From Flectonema sp. DT1601 (Eukaryota; Euglenozoa; Diplonemea; Diplonemida; Diplonemidae), in NCBI GenBank assembly GCA_964019425.1, contig OZ025788.1, positions 186,001 to 250,000 on the forward strand: DNA of 64,000 nt, given 5' to 3'. Positions 33,893-46,500 of this stretch are shown here, in pieces. The position numbers and the translations under genes were made by a program. The notes beneath the pieces were generated by a model. The model saw only the letters and a program-made list of their open reading frames with translations. It ran no database searches and had not been told where the DNA came from. Every line of letters starts with the position of its first letter. The stretch's first letter is position 1.

Positions 33893-35463
33893 TCAACACA
33901 CAACACATCCACCACAAGCCGTCCCCTCTGGAGCACTACGAGGACGGCTACGAGGAACCGGTCGCTTAGTAGGTGTAGGTGCTGACGGAAGATGCCGACG
34001 AGTTTTCGGCTGCTTTGGAAAGAATTTTTCTTTATCTTCTTCCTTTTCTTCTGGTAGAGAGACGGTAGTAGTTGGGGAGTGAGGACGAGAAGCGTGTTTC
34101 CCCTCACTGTCAAATGCCTCAAAGTCAACTTCAAGAGGGCTAACTGTAGGAGTGATGTGACATTCTCTCAATCTCATTGGGAACTTAATACCCGCAAATA
34201 ACTGTTTCCTATTACACGGAAGTCTGACTGCTGTCTCTCCGCGGCCAACTACTTCAAATCGAATGGGGAAGTTGCTGTCTTCTTCGATTAATTCATCTTC
34301 GTGGATTTGAACGACCAGATTACCAAACGTTGCTGAGCCGTCTGTTCCAACAACCGCCTTGTCGTTAAACATTTCAGCTCTTGGACACAGATGACTGGCG
34401 TGGATCTCAACAACACCCTCGTCAGTATCAATACCACAACTCTTTCCATTGCTGTCAACAAGTTGAATTCCAATCGTTGGGACTGCACATCTTTGTTTGG
34501 GTTCACCACCTTCACCGTTCTCAAGTGAAAGGGGAAGTTCTTTTACCTGTTTTTTTTATTATTATTTTGATTTGTTTTTTTTTACTAAAAAACTGTAATA
34601 AGGGTTGTCCTCAAATCCGTTCCTCGAAAGTTAAGTAAAAGGCAGACTAGGCATACCTCGTCAGTCTTACTAAAGAATGAGAGGTCAACAATATCATTTT
34701 GTTTGAAAGTTAAATCGAATGCCGGAGTGTAAAACTTATCTTTTAGTTGAGAAGTAGTTAAGAACTCTCCGCTTTGATTAAATGTCACCTTCTCAATGTC
34801 GGCATTACACATCGGACAGGAATATCTATTTCTGTTGTTGTTATTGTTTTGATAAATACCAACCTCATCTAACTAGTCATTGATTTTGATAATAAAAGTG
34901 ACATACTGAAATCTAAGAAACTCTAATAGACATTGAGAGTGGAAGAGATGTTTACATTGAGTGGCACACATGTCATCAGTTGGGTGATCAAGGCATATGG
35001 GACAGGGTTCCGCTTCTTCATCAGGTTTGTAAGACGGTGGTGATGGTGAAAGATTACAAAATGAAGGTCGAGCACCCCTCGCTGAGAATCGCTGACTGTT
35101 AGCAGCGACCATCGACGGATGTGTTCCAAACTGATGAGATGGAATTCTCTTCATTGGCTCACGTGGTGTCTCACCAAGAGCTGCCGCAGCCATGTCACTA
35201 AATGATAAATTCCGTTGTGGTCCTCCAGCTAAGAAACTTTTACCAGTATAGTCAAGACCTTGGAAGTTATTTCTCCTCGTGATTTCCATTATCGATCTGA
35301 TTTTTATAACTCTTGGTGACTTTGACGCACCGATTGTAAACGAAACAGCTTCCTCAATATTCTTCTGAGTTGAACTCAACTCGGGTGCTTCAGTATAGTC
35401 ACTTCCATCACTGCTGACGAGGTCAACTAAGTCACCGAAACTGTCGCCTTCGTGTTCTATCAT
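33893..35463 (-). CDS. RING-H2 protein, probable E3 ubiquitin ligase
   Basis: Three exons (35463-34907, 34831-34657, 34546-33893) give 461 residues. The RING starts at residue 154 with CPIC, followed by C, H, H, C (QCKHLFHSQC) and CPMC; the order C3H2C3 is the RING-H2 type. The second part is interrupted by the first intron, in the middle of the RING, so the domain is only complete after splicing. Residues about 200-400 form an unrecognised beta-rich domain (IGIQLVDSNG, VVEIHAS, IRFEVVGRGE). The tail is basic and Pro-rich. It may transfer ubiquitin from an E2; the substrate is unknown. Introns are 75 and 110 nt. No membrane segment. Confidence 0.85.
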
Positions 35464-35964
35464 TTTTTTGTTAAGACTCTGTGGATGGAGAATAAGAAAG
35501 TAATTAGATTCTAACTCTGTTTTTTACAAACCTGAGGGGTGTAAAAACAGTAACAACTTCAGGTATTAAAAACAAAATTAATATCAAGTACTTGACTGAA
35601 AAATATTTGTAAACCTGAGGAGGATAAAATACAATTTAACAAAGACAATCAAACAATACATTCAGCGTTCATCCCAACATAGTCTAACTATGACCTGTCT
35701 GTTCTCAAGCTGGATTTCGCCAGCTGACAACAGCAACTCTAACGAACTAAATATCTGAAATGAAATGACCAGAAAAAAAATAGTCAACCAACTAACGGTT
35801 TAATAAAACAATAAAACCTGTGAAAGACTCACCTGTCAACTGTACGTAGTAAATTCCTCCTTTATCCTCAATTTTTCTTTTTGTCTTTTTTCAATCCCTT
35901 AATACTTGTATAGGTGGTCAGTATCATCAAAACAAGATAAAACCCGTCAAAGGGGGGTTGGCAT
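35464..35964. other. intergenic
   Basis: Flanks of two genes; A/T-rich, no long homopolymer, no gene seen. Confidence 0.5.
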
Positions 35965-38900
35965 TTATTCATCACTCTCATCAGAGGATTCTTCTGAACC
36001 ATCCATCATTGATCCTTTTATTGTTACTTTTGGTTGAGACTCGGATCTTGTTGGGTGTTCTGCTGGTGGATTCGTGTTGACAGATAGTTCAAACTCATTT
36101 TCATTCACCTGAGAAGACTCTCCTTCGATGCCAACAACGGGGTTTGAGACGGGAGCTGCTGATTCACTAGTTGACCAATCTGAATAAACTGAATCTTTTC
36201 TAACGATTGCTTTCGGTGGTTCTACAACTTGTTGAGTAGTTGACGCCTGTTCTTGTTGTTGTGGTTGTGGTTCAGGACGAGATAGAGTCTCACTCGACCA
36301 GTCAGAGTATATAGAATCCTTCTTTGATAATTTCCTACTACTCTCACAAAGTGGTTTATCTCCTTCCGATGTTTGTTTGGAAGTTTTTCTCTTTAATTTC
36401 TTGCTGCTGCTTTTACTCGATTTTGACAGCTTTCGTGGAATCGATTGAGGTGTAGCAATTGGAGTACTACTTGAAGTGGCTATCGGAGGAGCTGAGGTTT
36501 CATTTTGAGCAACCAGAAGAGATGGTGTTGCTGCACTCGTTGTCACAGCAGCAGTGACACTCGTTGTGGTCGTTGACGTAGAACCAGTAGAAGAATCAGA
36601 ACTGTCACTACTGCTGCTACTGCTACTGCTACTTGAGGTTCTGATTATTGGTTTTACTTTATTTTGGAATGAATTACTAACCGGTGAACTCAACTTCTCG
36701 TCGAGTCCTGCAAATGGTCTCATCCTCGTTGACGGTGCACTCTTCGGCACAAATGTTGGGCTCATGGTTCTCTTTGGAACAGATGTTGCTGTAGTAGTGG
36801 TAGAGTTGGAGACGATAAACTTATAAACTAAACTGTTTGATATTCCATCAGTGAGAACCATTGGAGATCCCTCAGAGTTGAGTGACGTTACGAGTCCGTT
36901 CTTCCAAAGTTCAGTGACGTTGTTACGAACCTTAACGGAATCGCCAACACTGAACTCGTTCCGAGAACCTCGTTCCTGAGAAGGATGTGCACCAGTACCA
37001 GTACCAGTATTAGTATTAGAAGGTGCTGAAGTGAGTACTGGAGAATCACCATCAGGAATGTGAGTCACTTGTGAGTACTGAGCAGTACCAAATCCTCCAT
37101 CTGTTAAAACTGTTGGAACTCCTTTAGAACTGACTGATGTTATAATTCCATTCTTCCACTCTTCTCTGTCATTGTCACGAACTCTAACAGATTCCCCGAC
37201 ACTCGATTGTTTGAATGAAATATTTGGATTTCCCTTCTCATTGACGACAGCAGAAGATGTCGCTTGCGATTCGCTGACTTGATTTGTGGAGCTACTGACA
37301 CCTGCCATGTGAGTGACTAATAAATATTGTTTCTCATCTTCTCCATCTGTGAGAACAGTTGGTATCCCCACAGAGCTCATTGAAGTAACGATGCCAGTCT
37401 TCCATGGTTCACTATCATTGCTGCGGACTCGAACAGAATCTCCAATAGCGTACTTCCCATTGGAAGAATTACCCACCTCAGTAGCTTGGACCGTCAGTGC
37501 TGGTGCTGGAATTGGAGCTAGAGTTGGCGCTGGTGTCGGTGTCGGTGCTGGTGCTGGAGTTGGCGCTGGTGCTGGTGTTGGTGTCGGTGTTGGTGTCGGT
37601 GCCGGTGCTGGAGTTGGTGTTTTTGATTTCCGACCTGGCATGTGAGCCACCAATAAATACTCTTTGTCATCTTCACCATCTGTAAGTACTGTGGGAACAC
37701 CTCGAGAACTTATCGATGCCACAATGCCGACCTTCCAGGGTTCTGCATCATTGTTTCGTGCCCGAACAGAATCACCGATCTGGAAGTTGACTTCGGGCTC
37801 CGCGGATGTATTATGAATTGGAGCTGCTACCGTTACTTCATTCACATAATTACTTTTGTTAACTTCAACTGTTGATAATATCGAACTAGCAGCTACTCCA
37901 ACTTCGACTACCCTCTCAGTTGAACTCACTGCTACCTCCATCTGAGGAAGTATAGTACGACCAGGTGATGGTTTATATTTCTTTATATGAGAATAGGTAC
38001 AAGCAGCACTCCCACCAGATGGCATTACAAGTGGCTGACCATCTTTTGTATCGATCACAACTCCTTCTTCCCACTGGTCGTTGGAATTTTGTCGAATGTG
38101 AACAGACTCCCCGACTGATAGAATCGGTTGTTGCTGTTGTTGTTGTTGTTGTTGTTGTTGCTGTTGCTGTTGTTGCTGTTGCTGTTGTTGCTGTTGCTGT
38201 TGTTGCTGTTGCTGTTGTTGCTGTTGCTGTTGTTGCTGACGTAGTTGTTCCGCGGCAGCAGCAGCAGCAGCAACAGCAGTGGCAGTAATAGCTTCTTCGA
38301 TATTGGAACTGACCTCGGTGAATGTTTTGCGAAGATTCTCATAAGAAATCTGTTCATCAGATTGAATCGAAGCAGTTTGTTGAATTTGATTCCACAACAA
38401 AGACTGCTGTGAGATCATCTCCTTCCTCGACACCAATTCAGAGTTTGCAACGATCTCTCTGGAGATGACGTCTGTTGCTGTTTTAAAATCTTTTTTAAGA
38501 TTTTCATAATCCACTTCCGAATCATAAACGATGACAACTCTGTGATTACTTTCAATTACCGTAGTCTCACGACACTTTATAAGGTACGTTTCCCTCGCAT
38601 GAGATGAGAATAAAGACTTCAACGATGATTCAAATTCAAAATGAATTTCATGTAATTCTTTTAAAAAACTATTATACAAAGGGAACCTCTCAGAAGTGAC
38701 GAGATTTATCAGAGACTGAATCTTATTGCGAGACATTGCTTCGATGTCGTTGAGGCATTTTAATCTAATCTCAATGAAGGATGATGATTTCTGGATCATT
38801 ATTTCATTTCTATTCCATAGGTTTGTAAGTTGGAGTTTTAATAGTTTTTCTGTATATAAAAAAACTGGATCGGTTTTGAGGATTGTTCTGTGTTGGGTCT

Positions 38901-41571
38901 CTAATGACAGAAAACACTTTATGCTAATCTGATCAAAAGTTTCAGATTGTTGTTTTTTTACATCATAACAACCCTCTGCATGTTGTCGTTGAATGTCAAT
39001 TAGATTCCTCTGATGAACTTCGTCAATTATCAAAAAGTTTTTTTCTTTCAACAATTTCGAACAAATCCACACACGCTGAGTAACCCTTGCATATTCTAAT
39101 CTGATTTCCCCTCTTAGAAAAACTTCTTTAGACGGGGCTTCGATTTTATGAATGGACATTCTTTGAATTTGCTGCTGCCGTTCAATAGCAATATAACCCT
39201 CGATGTGACTGTGCATCGCACTGTATATCTCACTATAAGACTGAGAAGTAAAGTACATGAGATTAACATTAGTTAGATACTCATGTTCCATACTAGCATT
39301 TTGGAGTATTTTAGTTTGATTGTTAATTATTAGTGATCTGTCTCTCGATTCTTGTAGCTGCTCAACAATCAAATTAAAAAATGAATTAAAAACGGAATTG
39401 TCGATAATATTTCTCATTGCATCTTCTTCACAACAGAGATCAATGACTTTCTGAGTCCATGTTTGTTCACATAAAATTATATTTGGGAGGCTTCGAACTG
39501 CCCAGGAGAGATCATCATACACCATTTGAACATGTTCTTGTTGTAATGGATAGCAGTAAGACAAGTCTGGTGATAATGTTACAACAGGTGGAGTTTGAGA
39601 TCGTTTTTTTCGACTGATTTTATCAATCTTATAGACCCCGAATGGAGATATTAAAACACTGTCGCTACTAAATTGATTTCCACGATTACCTTTTAATGAG
39701 ATAAGAGGTTTCTTAATACAATATAATAAACTTGATTCAGCAGGATCTGGGTCATGAGATGCTGTTATGGTTGCGACTGCAGACACAGAAGCAGATTGAG
39801 GTTCTGGCCATACAAGAAGCATGCTATCTCGAACAGCAGTTTTCATATCTGAAGTGCTTCCAATACCCGGAACAGATGCAGTGATGGTACTCTCTTGAGT
39901 GGTTGTTATTATTAGTGAGATCGTTTTTATCCATTTACCGATCAAGACGTCATTTCTTACTGATATTGCTTTTTGAATTTCAATCAGAGGAAGTTCAGAA
40001 CAAGTTGTACCCAACAATCCATTATATGATTGAATACTTTCACAAGGTTGTAATATAAACCTAACAAGAGATACTATGTCATCGCAGTCGATTACATCAC
40101 TTTGATCGTCAGAATGAACATCTTTACCAGAAAGTAATTTCAAACACCTCAACAATAATGATCTACTGCTACAGTTCTCATCTACCGTAAGATTAGCTGC
40201 GAGCTCATCAAGAATCGTTCCTGGTTTCGATGAATAAGAACACCAAAGAGATCCAATAAACCCACTAAAAGAATAACAAGGAAGCTCCACTCTTAACGAT
40301 CTGACATCATCAGTTCCCAACTGCTGTGCAATTATCGAAGAGGTAATATATCGAGGAGGGAGAGTCTTTGATTCGGATAAGGATATTCTTAATCGGTCGT
40401 AAAGATTTTTTTCATTAGACTTTGACCATGGAAGAGCAAGTCCAAGAGGAAGAGCAGGAGACCGAAGTGACCATTCTCTTTTTATATTTTTAATACGTAC
40501 GAGTGATTCATTGCTTTCGGTGACTTCTCGTAAACAACATTCACTAAGAAGATCTGATACTTCTGAATCAACTGTTGTTGTGATGGTTCCAATTAACGAC
40601 AACGAACCAATGAGTGCTACGCCTTCCGATAACCACGGGATTGGAAAACATTTTCCTGTAAATTGATTACTCTTCGCGATCACCGGCATTCCAAGAACAC
40701 CTCTCTCTGAGTTGTTATCTTCGCACTGCAACTTAGTACCGAAGAGAGTTAAACTATTTAGTAATAAAGATGACTTCAACCACTTAGTACTTCCACTCGG
40801 TAATAATATCTTATCACAATCAAGATAGGATTGGTCTTCAGGAAGGTGTCCGAAATACTTCAGAGGAGAGGATGAGGTACACAATTTCAACAGTAGTAAA
40901 CCAACCCTCGAAAAATCACCTTCCATCGAACCAGAAGGAAGAGGAATTTCCTGATGATGTTCTTGCCAAATACAATCAACGACGTAAACTAATAACGATG
41001 GAGATATTTGGAGGTTGTTACAAATTTCATTAACGGCTGTGCCATTTTTCGCATCAGCGTCGTGAATCCATTTCCTAACAACATCTTCAGTAGCGTGACG
41101 TGTTGAGATGAGAGATGATTTTAATTTAAAATTTTCTTTTGATGAAATAGAACCTCCCCAACAAACTGATTGTATCTCCTCACGAGTGTTGTCTGGTAGT
41201 GGACGAACTTCATCAACAGTAAACAGATCACCATCAGGTGCAGACTGAGGAGGAGAACTAACTTGTAAAACCCTTTGTCGATATGCATTATCTTCAATGG
41301 CTAAGATACGATTGTCATTTATAGTATTTCTTGAATCGCACTCTTCCCCATCATCATCATCATCATCATCATCATCATACTCTTCGAAGTAAGTCGTTGC
41401 CTTCCATTGATCTACAGAAATACTCTCCTCTCGAGGAGGTAAATTATAAAACTTCGCAACCTTTCCTAAACTTGTTGCCTGTTGTAGTTTTCTCCTTCCT
41501 CTCGATGGATTCTTTCTTATTGTTGGTGGCATCCATGGTGGTGGCTCACCTAGAAGCCATCCCCGTGACAT
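35965..41571 (-). CDS. 1,868-aa protein with coiled coil, polyQ and five Tudor-like repeats
   Basis: Single exon with an ATG at 41571. Residues about 60-80 have nine Asp in a row. The middle (about 780-1110) is helical coiled coil, ending in polyQ (about 1112-1148). Five related units follow at about 1151, 1265, 1372, 1457 and 1540. Each is about 48 residues: (I/V)G(D/E)SVxxRxNxxxxWxxGxVxSxxSxGxPxVLTDG, a pattern like an SH3-barrel/Tudor or KOW fold. They are separated by low-complexity linkers, one an alternating Pro/Ala/Thr run. The tail has two DSxYSDWS units and ends acidic. I do not recognise a named family. A related unit occurs in the neighbouring MAP3K, so the two may share a binding partner. 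Confidence 0.8.
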   Translation of the reverse strand: MSRGWLLGEPPPWMPPTIRKNPSRGRRKLQQATSLGKVAKFYNLPPREESISVDQWKATTYFEEYDDDDDDDDDGEECDSRNTINDNRILAIEDNAYRQRVLQVSSPPQSAPDGDLFTVDEVRPLPDNTREEIQSVCWGGSISSKENFKLKSSLISTRHATEDVVRKWIHDADAKNGTAVNEICNNLQISPSLLVYVVDCIWQEHHQEIPLPSGSMEGDFSRVGLLLLKLCTSSSPLKYFGHLPEDQSYLDCDKILLPSGSTKWLKSSLLLNSLTLFGTKLQCEDNNSERGVLGMPVIAKSNQFTGKCFPIPWLSEGVALIGSLSLIGTITTTVDSEVSDLLSECCLREVTESNESLVRIKNIKREWSLRSPALPLGLALPWSKSNEKNLYDRLRISLSESKTLPPRYITSSIIAQQLGTDDVRSLRVELPCYSFSGFIGSLWCSYSSKPGTILDELAANLTVDENCSSRSLLLRCLKLLSGKDVHSDDQSDVIDCDDIVSLVRFILQPCESIQSYNGLLGTTCSELPLIEIQKAISVRNDVLIGKWIKTISLIITTTQESTITASVPGIGSTSDMKTAVRDSMLLVWPEPQSASVSAVATITASHDPDPAESSLLYCIKKPLISLKGNRGNQFSSDSVLISPFGVYKIDKISRKKRSQTPPVVTLSPDLSYCYPLQQEHVQMVYDDLSWAVRSLPNIILCEQTWTQKVIDLCCEEDAMRNIIDNSVFNSFFNLIVEQLQESRDRSLIINNQTKILQNASMEHEYLTNVNLMYFTSQSYSEIYSAMHSHIEGYIAIERQQQIQRMSIHKIEAPSKEVFLRGEIRLEYARVTQRVWICSKLLKEKNFLIIDEVHQRNLIDIQRQHAEGCYDVKKQQSETFDQISIKCFLSLETQHRTILKTDPVFLYTEKLLKLQLTNLWNRNEIMIQKSSSFIEIRLKCLNDIEAMSRNKIQSLINLVTSERFPLYNSFLKELHEIHFEFESSLKSLFSSHARETYLIKCRETTVIESNHRVVIVYDSEVDYENLKKDFKTATDVISREIVANSELVSRKEMISQQSLLWNQIQQTASIQSDEQISYENLRKTFTEVSSNIEEAITATAVAAAAAAAEQLRQQQQQQQQQQQQQQQQQQQQQQQQQQQQQQQQQQQQQPILSVGESVHIRQNSNDQWEEGVVIDTKDGQPLVMPSGGSAACTYSHIKKYKPSPGRTILPQMEVAVSSTERVVEVGVAASSILSTVEVNKSNYVNEVTVAAPIHNTSAEPEVNFQIGDSVRARNNDAEPWKVGIVASISSRGVPTVLTDGEDDKEYLLVAHMPGRKSKTPTPAPAPTPTPTPTPAPAPTPAPAPTPTPAPTLAPIPAPALTVQATEVGNSSNGKYAIGDSVRVRSNDSEPWKTGIVTSMSSVGIPTVLTDGEDEKQYLLVTHMAGVSSSTNQVSESQATSSAVVNEKGNPNISFKQSSVGESVRVRDNDREEWKNGIITSVSSKGVPTVLTDGGFGTAQYSQVTHIPDGDSPVLTSAPSNTNTGTGTGAHPSQERGSRNEFSVGDSVKVRNNVTELWKNGLVTSLNSEGSPMVLTDGISNSLVYKFIVSNSTTTTATSVPKRTMSPTFVPKSAPSTRMRPFAGLDEKLSSPVSNSFQNKVKPIIRTSSSSSSSSSSDSSDSSTGSTSTTTTSVTAAVTTSAATPSLLVAQNETSAPPIATSSSTPIATPQSIPRKLSKSSKSSSKKLKRKTSKQTSEGDKPLCESSRKLSKKDSIYSDWSSETLSRPEPQPQQQEQASTTQQVVEPPKAIVRKDSVYSDWSTSESAAPVSNPVVGIEGESSQVNENEFELSVNTNPPAEHPTRSESQPKVTIKGSMMDGSEESSDESDE
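37498..37625 (-). repeat. 6-bp-type repeat encoding Pro-Ala/Thr
   Basis: Alternating GGTGCTGGT/GGTGTCGGT-type units on the + strand, encoding APTPTP and APAPTP between Tudor-like repeats 2 and 3. Silent differences between units show it is not brand new. Confidence 0.85.
38128..38236 (-). repeat. polyQ tract with five exact 15-bp units
   Basis: From 38161 to 38235 the unit CTGTTGCTGTTGTTG repeats exactly five times, encoding Gln only. Such higher-order order within a CAA/CAG run means blocks, not single codons, were duplicated. Confidence 0.9.
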
Positions 41572-43517
41572 TTATAAATGATGTTTCATAACTGAATTCT
41601 AAAAGTAAAATAGTAGTACACAACAACAACCAGACAAGACATGCTTGAAACACCACTGTAAACGTGCTAACAGCAGGAGGGCCAAGATGGCTTTAAGTTG
41701 CAACACAAAACAAAGTAAAGCAAAACAGAGACAAAACTAAACAAAAAAAAAGAGGGGCGGAAACACCGGCAACGAGACACGGGAGAACAGAAAAAAAAAA
41801 AGAAGAAAAAAAAACAGGCGTACGAGTTTTTGTTGCGACATTTTTACCAACCCGAATTGGATTGATATCCCCCCCCCCTCCTCCCTCCTCAAAGTCTATT
41901 GAAAGTACATTCCTTTTAAAAAATCTCCCCTAACAAAAAAATATCAAAAATCTTAAACCACGCCAGTGTAAGAATAAATCTCCATTAGCGTTTTATCACA
42001 ACCGATCACAATGTGCTGTCACTATAATTAGGTCAATAAACGGTTTACTAAAATTAAGTTTATTACAAGGGAGAGACATAAAGAAAATAAGAAGTAAAAA
42101 GTATGTAGTTAGGTAGGCAAGACTTGTACATGGTTATGAGAATTCCGTAAGGATATTGTTGTGACGAAAGTCAGAGAAGAGAATAATTTCAGATTAAGCC
42201 ATATTTATAGCATCTTAAGTATTGTCGTTTTAAATGGTTTTTATTCATTTTTTTTTTTGTGTCAAAAAAAGAAAAGTGTTCACTAATTGACCATCGCTTA
42301 CTTCTCGCATGTTGGTGGGTAATTTTGTTTCCTTTTAATCTCCTTATTAATGACTAAGAAAACTAAGAAAATATCACTTTTTTTTTTTTTTTTTTTCCAA
42401 GAATAAGTTTCTAAGTAATACCAAACACCACCAGAGATGAAAGAAATTGAGAAAAGTGTCAAAAGCGATTCTTTTTTTTTTTTTTTTTTTCCTTTTCCAT
42501 TCCTTTTCCCAACTGAAAGTAAAAGAAAGTGTCAAACGTATACACAGGTGACTATTTCGATTATTTCAGGGTATAGAAGCCCCTCTCTGAGAAGACCCCA
42601 AAATAGAATATTTCCTACACGGTCACAAGTTATTTTCCCCATTATATCTGCGTTCAATATAAGGCTAATCTGACTGATTTCCATTCGAACCGTTCGATGA
42701 GAATTATAATTTCTTTTCATTCTTTTTTTTTTTTTTTTTTTTTTTTTGTACCTACAAAAAACCTATTGTTCGGTAGAGTGAGAATCATAACATCACAATT
42801 TAATTATTTTATTTGATTTTTGTACCGTATTGCACAAACAAAAAAGTGTGAGTAAAAAAAAGGGTAAAAAAAAAAAAAAAAAAAATCTCATTCAAGTCTG
42901 TAATCTCTGTGAATGAAGAACAAGTTGAGAATAACAAAAAAGAAGAGGGAAACAAACAAACAACACATACAAACTCGCTAAGAAGGACTTTAGAGGAGGA
43001 AAAGTTTTTAGGTTACACCACCAGTCCATTACCAGTCTCTCATCAAGTGCCACGACATAAACGAATGCCGGTTTTTTTAAAAGTGAAAAATATAAAAATA
43101 CAATAAACTTACCTGGGAAGGCTCTAGAGCACTCAAACCACAAGTGACTAGGTGTGAATTTTGAAAAGAAAAGAAAAAAAGAGAAAAAAAAAGAATCCAA
43201 GAAAATATCCGTGATTCCTTTTTTTACCCAGCGGAACAAAAAGATACCACCATAAGAACAGATGACGTAGTCTTACGAAGGATTTTCGATATTGCCATGT
43301 AGAAGCTAAGTAAGGAGAGTGAAACAATCTCACAAACAGAAACACCACAGAAACATTTCCTTACCAATAAAAACTAACTCTGAGTCAATAAATAAATAAG
43401 AGGGAAAAGAGGTCCACATTTGAAAACCAGAACCGAATTGTCATCCCAAGTGAGTTAGAGAGAGGGGGGAAAAAAAAAAGAAGAAAAAAAAATTGAAACG
43501 CAAAAAGCCTTCCAGAA
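41572..43517. other. intergenic, 1.9 kb
   Basis: T-runs at about 42379-42397, 42471-42490 and 42723-42747 and an A-run near 42867-42886. On the - strand a 62-codon frame starts at an ATG at 42720 and is not low-complexity, but nothing else supports it. A U1-like string at 43107-43116 is listed under findings. Confidence 0.4.
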
Positions 43518-46500
43518 CTAAATCAATAATACTAAAGGTATCAGTAGAAGAAGAAGAAGGATATAAAGATTAAAAATTAAAGCCAACAACACCACTACAA
43601 CACATGACATGAGCATGATTAAGATATTTGTGGGAAGGGCTTTTTTTTTTAAAGTTTTCCAAAATTGAGTGTTTTTACGAACTATTTCAGTTGGTGATTC
43701 AAGCAACGGAGGCGGCAACGGTGACGACTCCAAATTAATAAGATCGATGACATCTGGATAGAACGAAAACACAGCAGCTCCCTGTTCTTGAATATGAGCA
43801 AGCATTATATTAAGAATTCGTTGAGATGTTATCCCCTTTCCTTCGATACTGAGAAGTCTCATACCAACACAGATTCCAAACTTTTCAGCAGGTGAATCCG
43901 GTTTTATTTCAACTGCTACGTAAACACCATTACTTGGAAGCCAATGGACCCCAAGCTCCCCATTAATAGGAAGAGATATAACATCAGGTCTGGCAGCTAC
44001 TTGAACTACTTTTAAAATATCCCATGCTAAGTCACCAGCTTCAACTGCATTAAGTGGTTTTGAAAAAGTATATCGACTACTCCATCCATACTTCTGAAGA
44101 CATGAAATGATATTCGGATGAGGTTCTACCGATGCTGTTGAAATCGCATCGTTTATGACAGCTAACCGATCAGTTGAACATGGCTCAGGGATTACAGCTC
44201 TGGTACATAAGGAACCTAATAATAGAGTTAGCATGTGACCAGGATGAGTTTTATTTTTCCAATCAGAAGTGATATCGTAGTCAACTGACGTGTCTTGTTG
44301 TTCGTAGTCGGGTGACGTAACTTCAATCGATTCAATACTCTCAACACGTTCAACTGCGATAGAAACATCTCCGGTACTACTGGCTTCAGTTTCTCTTATA
44401 AAACTCGATATTTGAACAGTCTTTGGAATTGATTGGGAGCTCACATTTTCCTTCGTGTTTGTTGGTGTTGTGTTTGTTGGACTTCCTCTATTGCTGGAGT
44501 TATTTAATTTATTATTGTTTGAACCATCTAACCTCCTACTCCACAATTGACCTGTTGGCTTACCTGTTACTGGAGGAGGTTGATCACTTGGACAACTACT
44601 TAGTGTTCGTTGTTCAGATCCTCTTGATACAACACTAAGCATAGTATCACCACCAACACTATCGGTACTTCTTTGATGTCGTAGTGTAGCAGCTAAGACG
44701 TAGCCGAGGTTACTATTACTGTTTCCTCGTAGTTCTGCAATCTGATTTGTTTGTATTTAGTTTTGTACTTCATTTTCACAAATAACAAGATTCAAGCATA
44801 CCTCAGCACTCCTCTTCGATTTGTCGCTTCCAAGAGCACCCCAACTTGATGTTGGAACGGCTGAAACCGTCCTGGCTCTTGGTCGTTTTGTTAGAGGTTT
44901 TACCTGAAGTGGGTTGAGAAGTTTCATTTGTTTTTTAAAAATAATAATGAAACATATTATAAATTACATCTTTCATTAAAATAACTAAAATACAAACCTC
45001 TTGAAGTGTTGGTGATGGTGCTACCGGTGCAGCAGCTTCACCTACTGTCTCACTCTCAAGGGCAGTTTTTGGTGAGAGGAGAGGACCAGATGAGATAAGA
45101 TTATTTGGAATGTACATATCACGTGCAGCTGATAGAATAGGATTACAATGACTTACTGATCCTCTCTTTGAAGGAACTGATAAACTTTCATAAGAAGAAT
45201 TCGCACGAAGTAATAATCTCGTCGGAACAACAACTGCCGTTGAAAGAACAGCTGCTGCAGCAATGAGTGCTACCTCTACAGTCTGACTCATAATCAACAC
45301 TTCATCAATTGCATCAGCAGGCGGTGATGAGAAGTAAGAAGGTACTGCAAAAGCACTACCAGGAGTATGCGACACAAACTGAGTAACTGGACTTGTCATC
45401 GCTGGCATGAAGTTCGGAGTAGACCATTGCTGAGTACTTGGATCACCTACAGCGTTATCTTGAATAAATGCTGCAACTTTTGATCTAAATGAAGACCTAG
45501 TTCCAGGTATCATCATTATATTATCCATACTCTGATCACCTGTTGTTATTGGACTAATTAATCTTTCTGGTGGTGAGATAATATTTGGAGTACCACAATC
45601 AGTTTGACCAGCGTGTTGAGTTAATACTTCTGTGTCAGCCGTACTACATCTGGTTGGGACTGGTTTCCCAAATGAATTGTTATCGGGGTGGTTTAAATCT
45701 ACCTTAACACTGTCAGCTCCCCTCCTCTCACTGATATTATTCTTTTTTGAAAATGGTGATATTCCTCTCATCTGATTTAGAGGTGATCCAGCGTCTTCAC
45801 TCGCAGCAGCTTCATTAGCAGCAGCATGTCGAAGTGATTTCGGAGAGTTTCTACCTCTGGTGCTGTTAAGACCTCGACTAGCTCCAAAGACGCCTGAGCC
45901 TTTGGCACTCATACCAGTCGGTGAGATTGTTGTTTGTTCGTTATATTGTTTAAAGATACCACTACCAACAGTACTTAAACCTGTTGGGGAAGGTACTACA
46001 TCTTGAGTAGTGGGATCTCTGTATGCGGAAACTTGATTACCAGAAACAGGTGGTGAACGAGTTTCAATCCTATTAGGAGATGAAGGACCAAGAATTGAAC
46101 CAAATCTCTGACAAGGTTCACTTTGATTATAAAAACTACCATCAGGTGACCCTGGTAGGTACTCACGAGTTGGTGAACCTGATTTCGGTGTACCACGAAC
46201 ACCACCTCTAGTAAACGATGAAACAATACTACCAGTCGTTGGTATGGTTTGAAGAGGAGACAGCATTCCTGGAGGAGCATCATCACCATTAATATTAATA
46301 TGATGTAATGGTGTTAATGGGATTGATATTCCTTGTAAAGAAGGTGTTCCTACAGTCTTAGGAGATCCTCTTGGTGTTCTCAACAGCTGCTCTACTTGTG
46401 AAAATATCAGTTCTTTGCTGAATGATTTTTCTTCTGCTCCGACACCTTGTGTTCCATAAACGACAACTTTACTTTTTATTTTATCAATTTTATAAACTTG

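Noticed and set aside
37313-37685. Val/Gly-rich + strand frames
   Set aside because: Reverse-strand shadows of the Pro/Ala/Thr repeat in the Tudor-like gene.
42532-42720. 62-codon - strand frame that is not low-complexity
   Set aside because: No splice context, homology or conservation evidence; kept only as a note in the gap entry.
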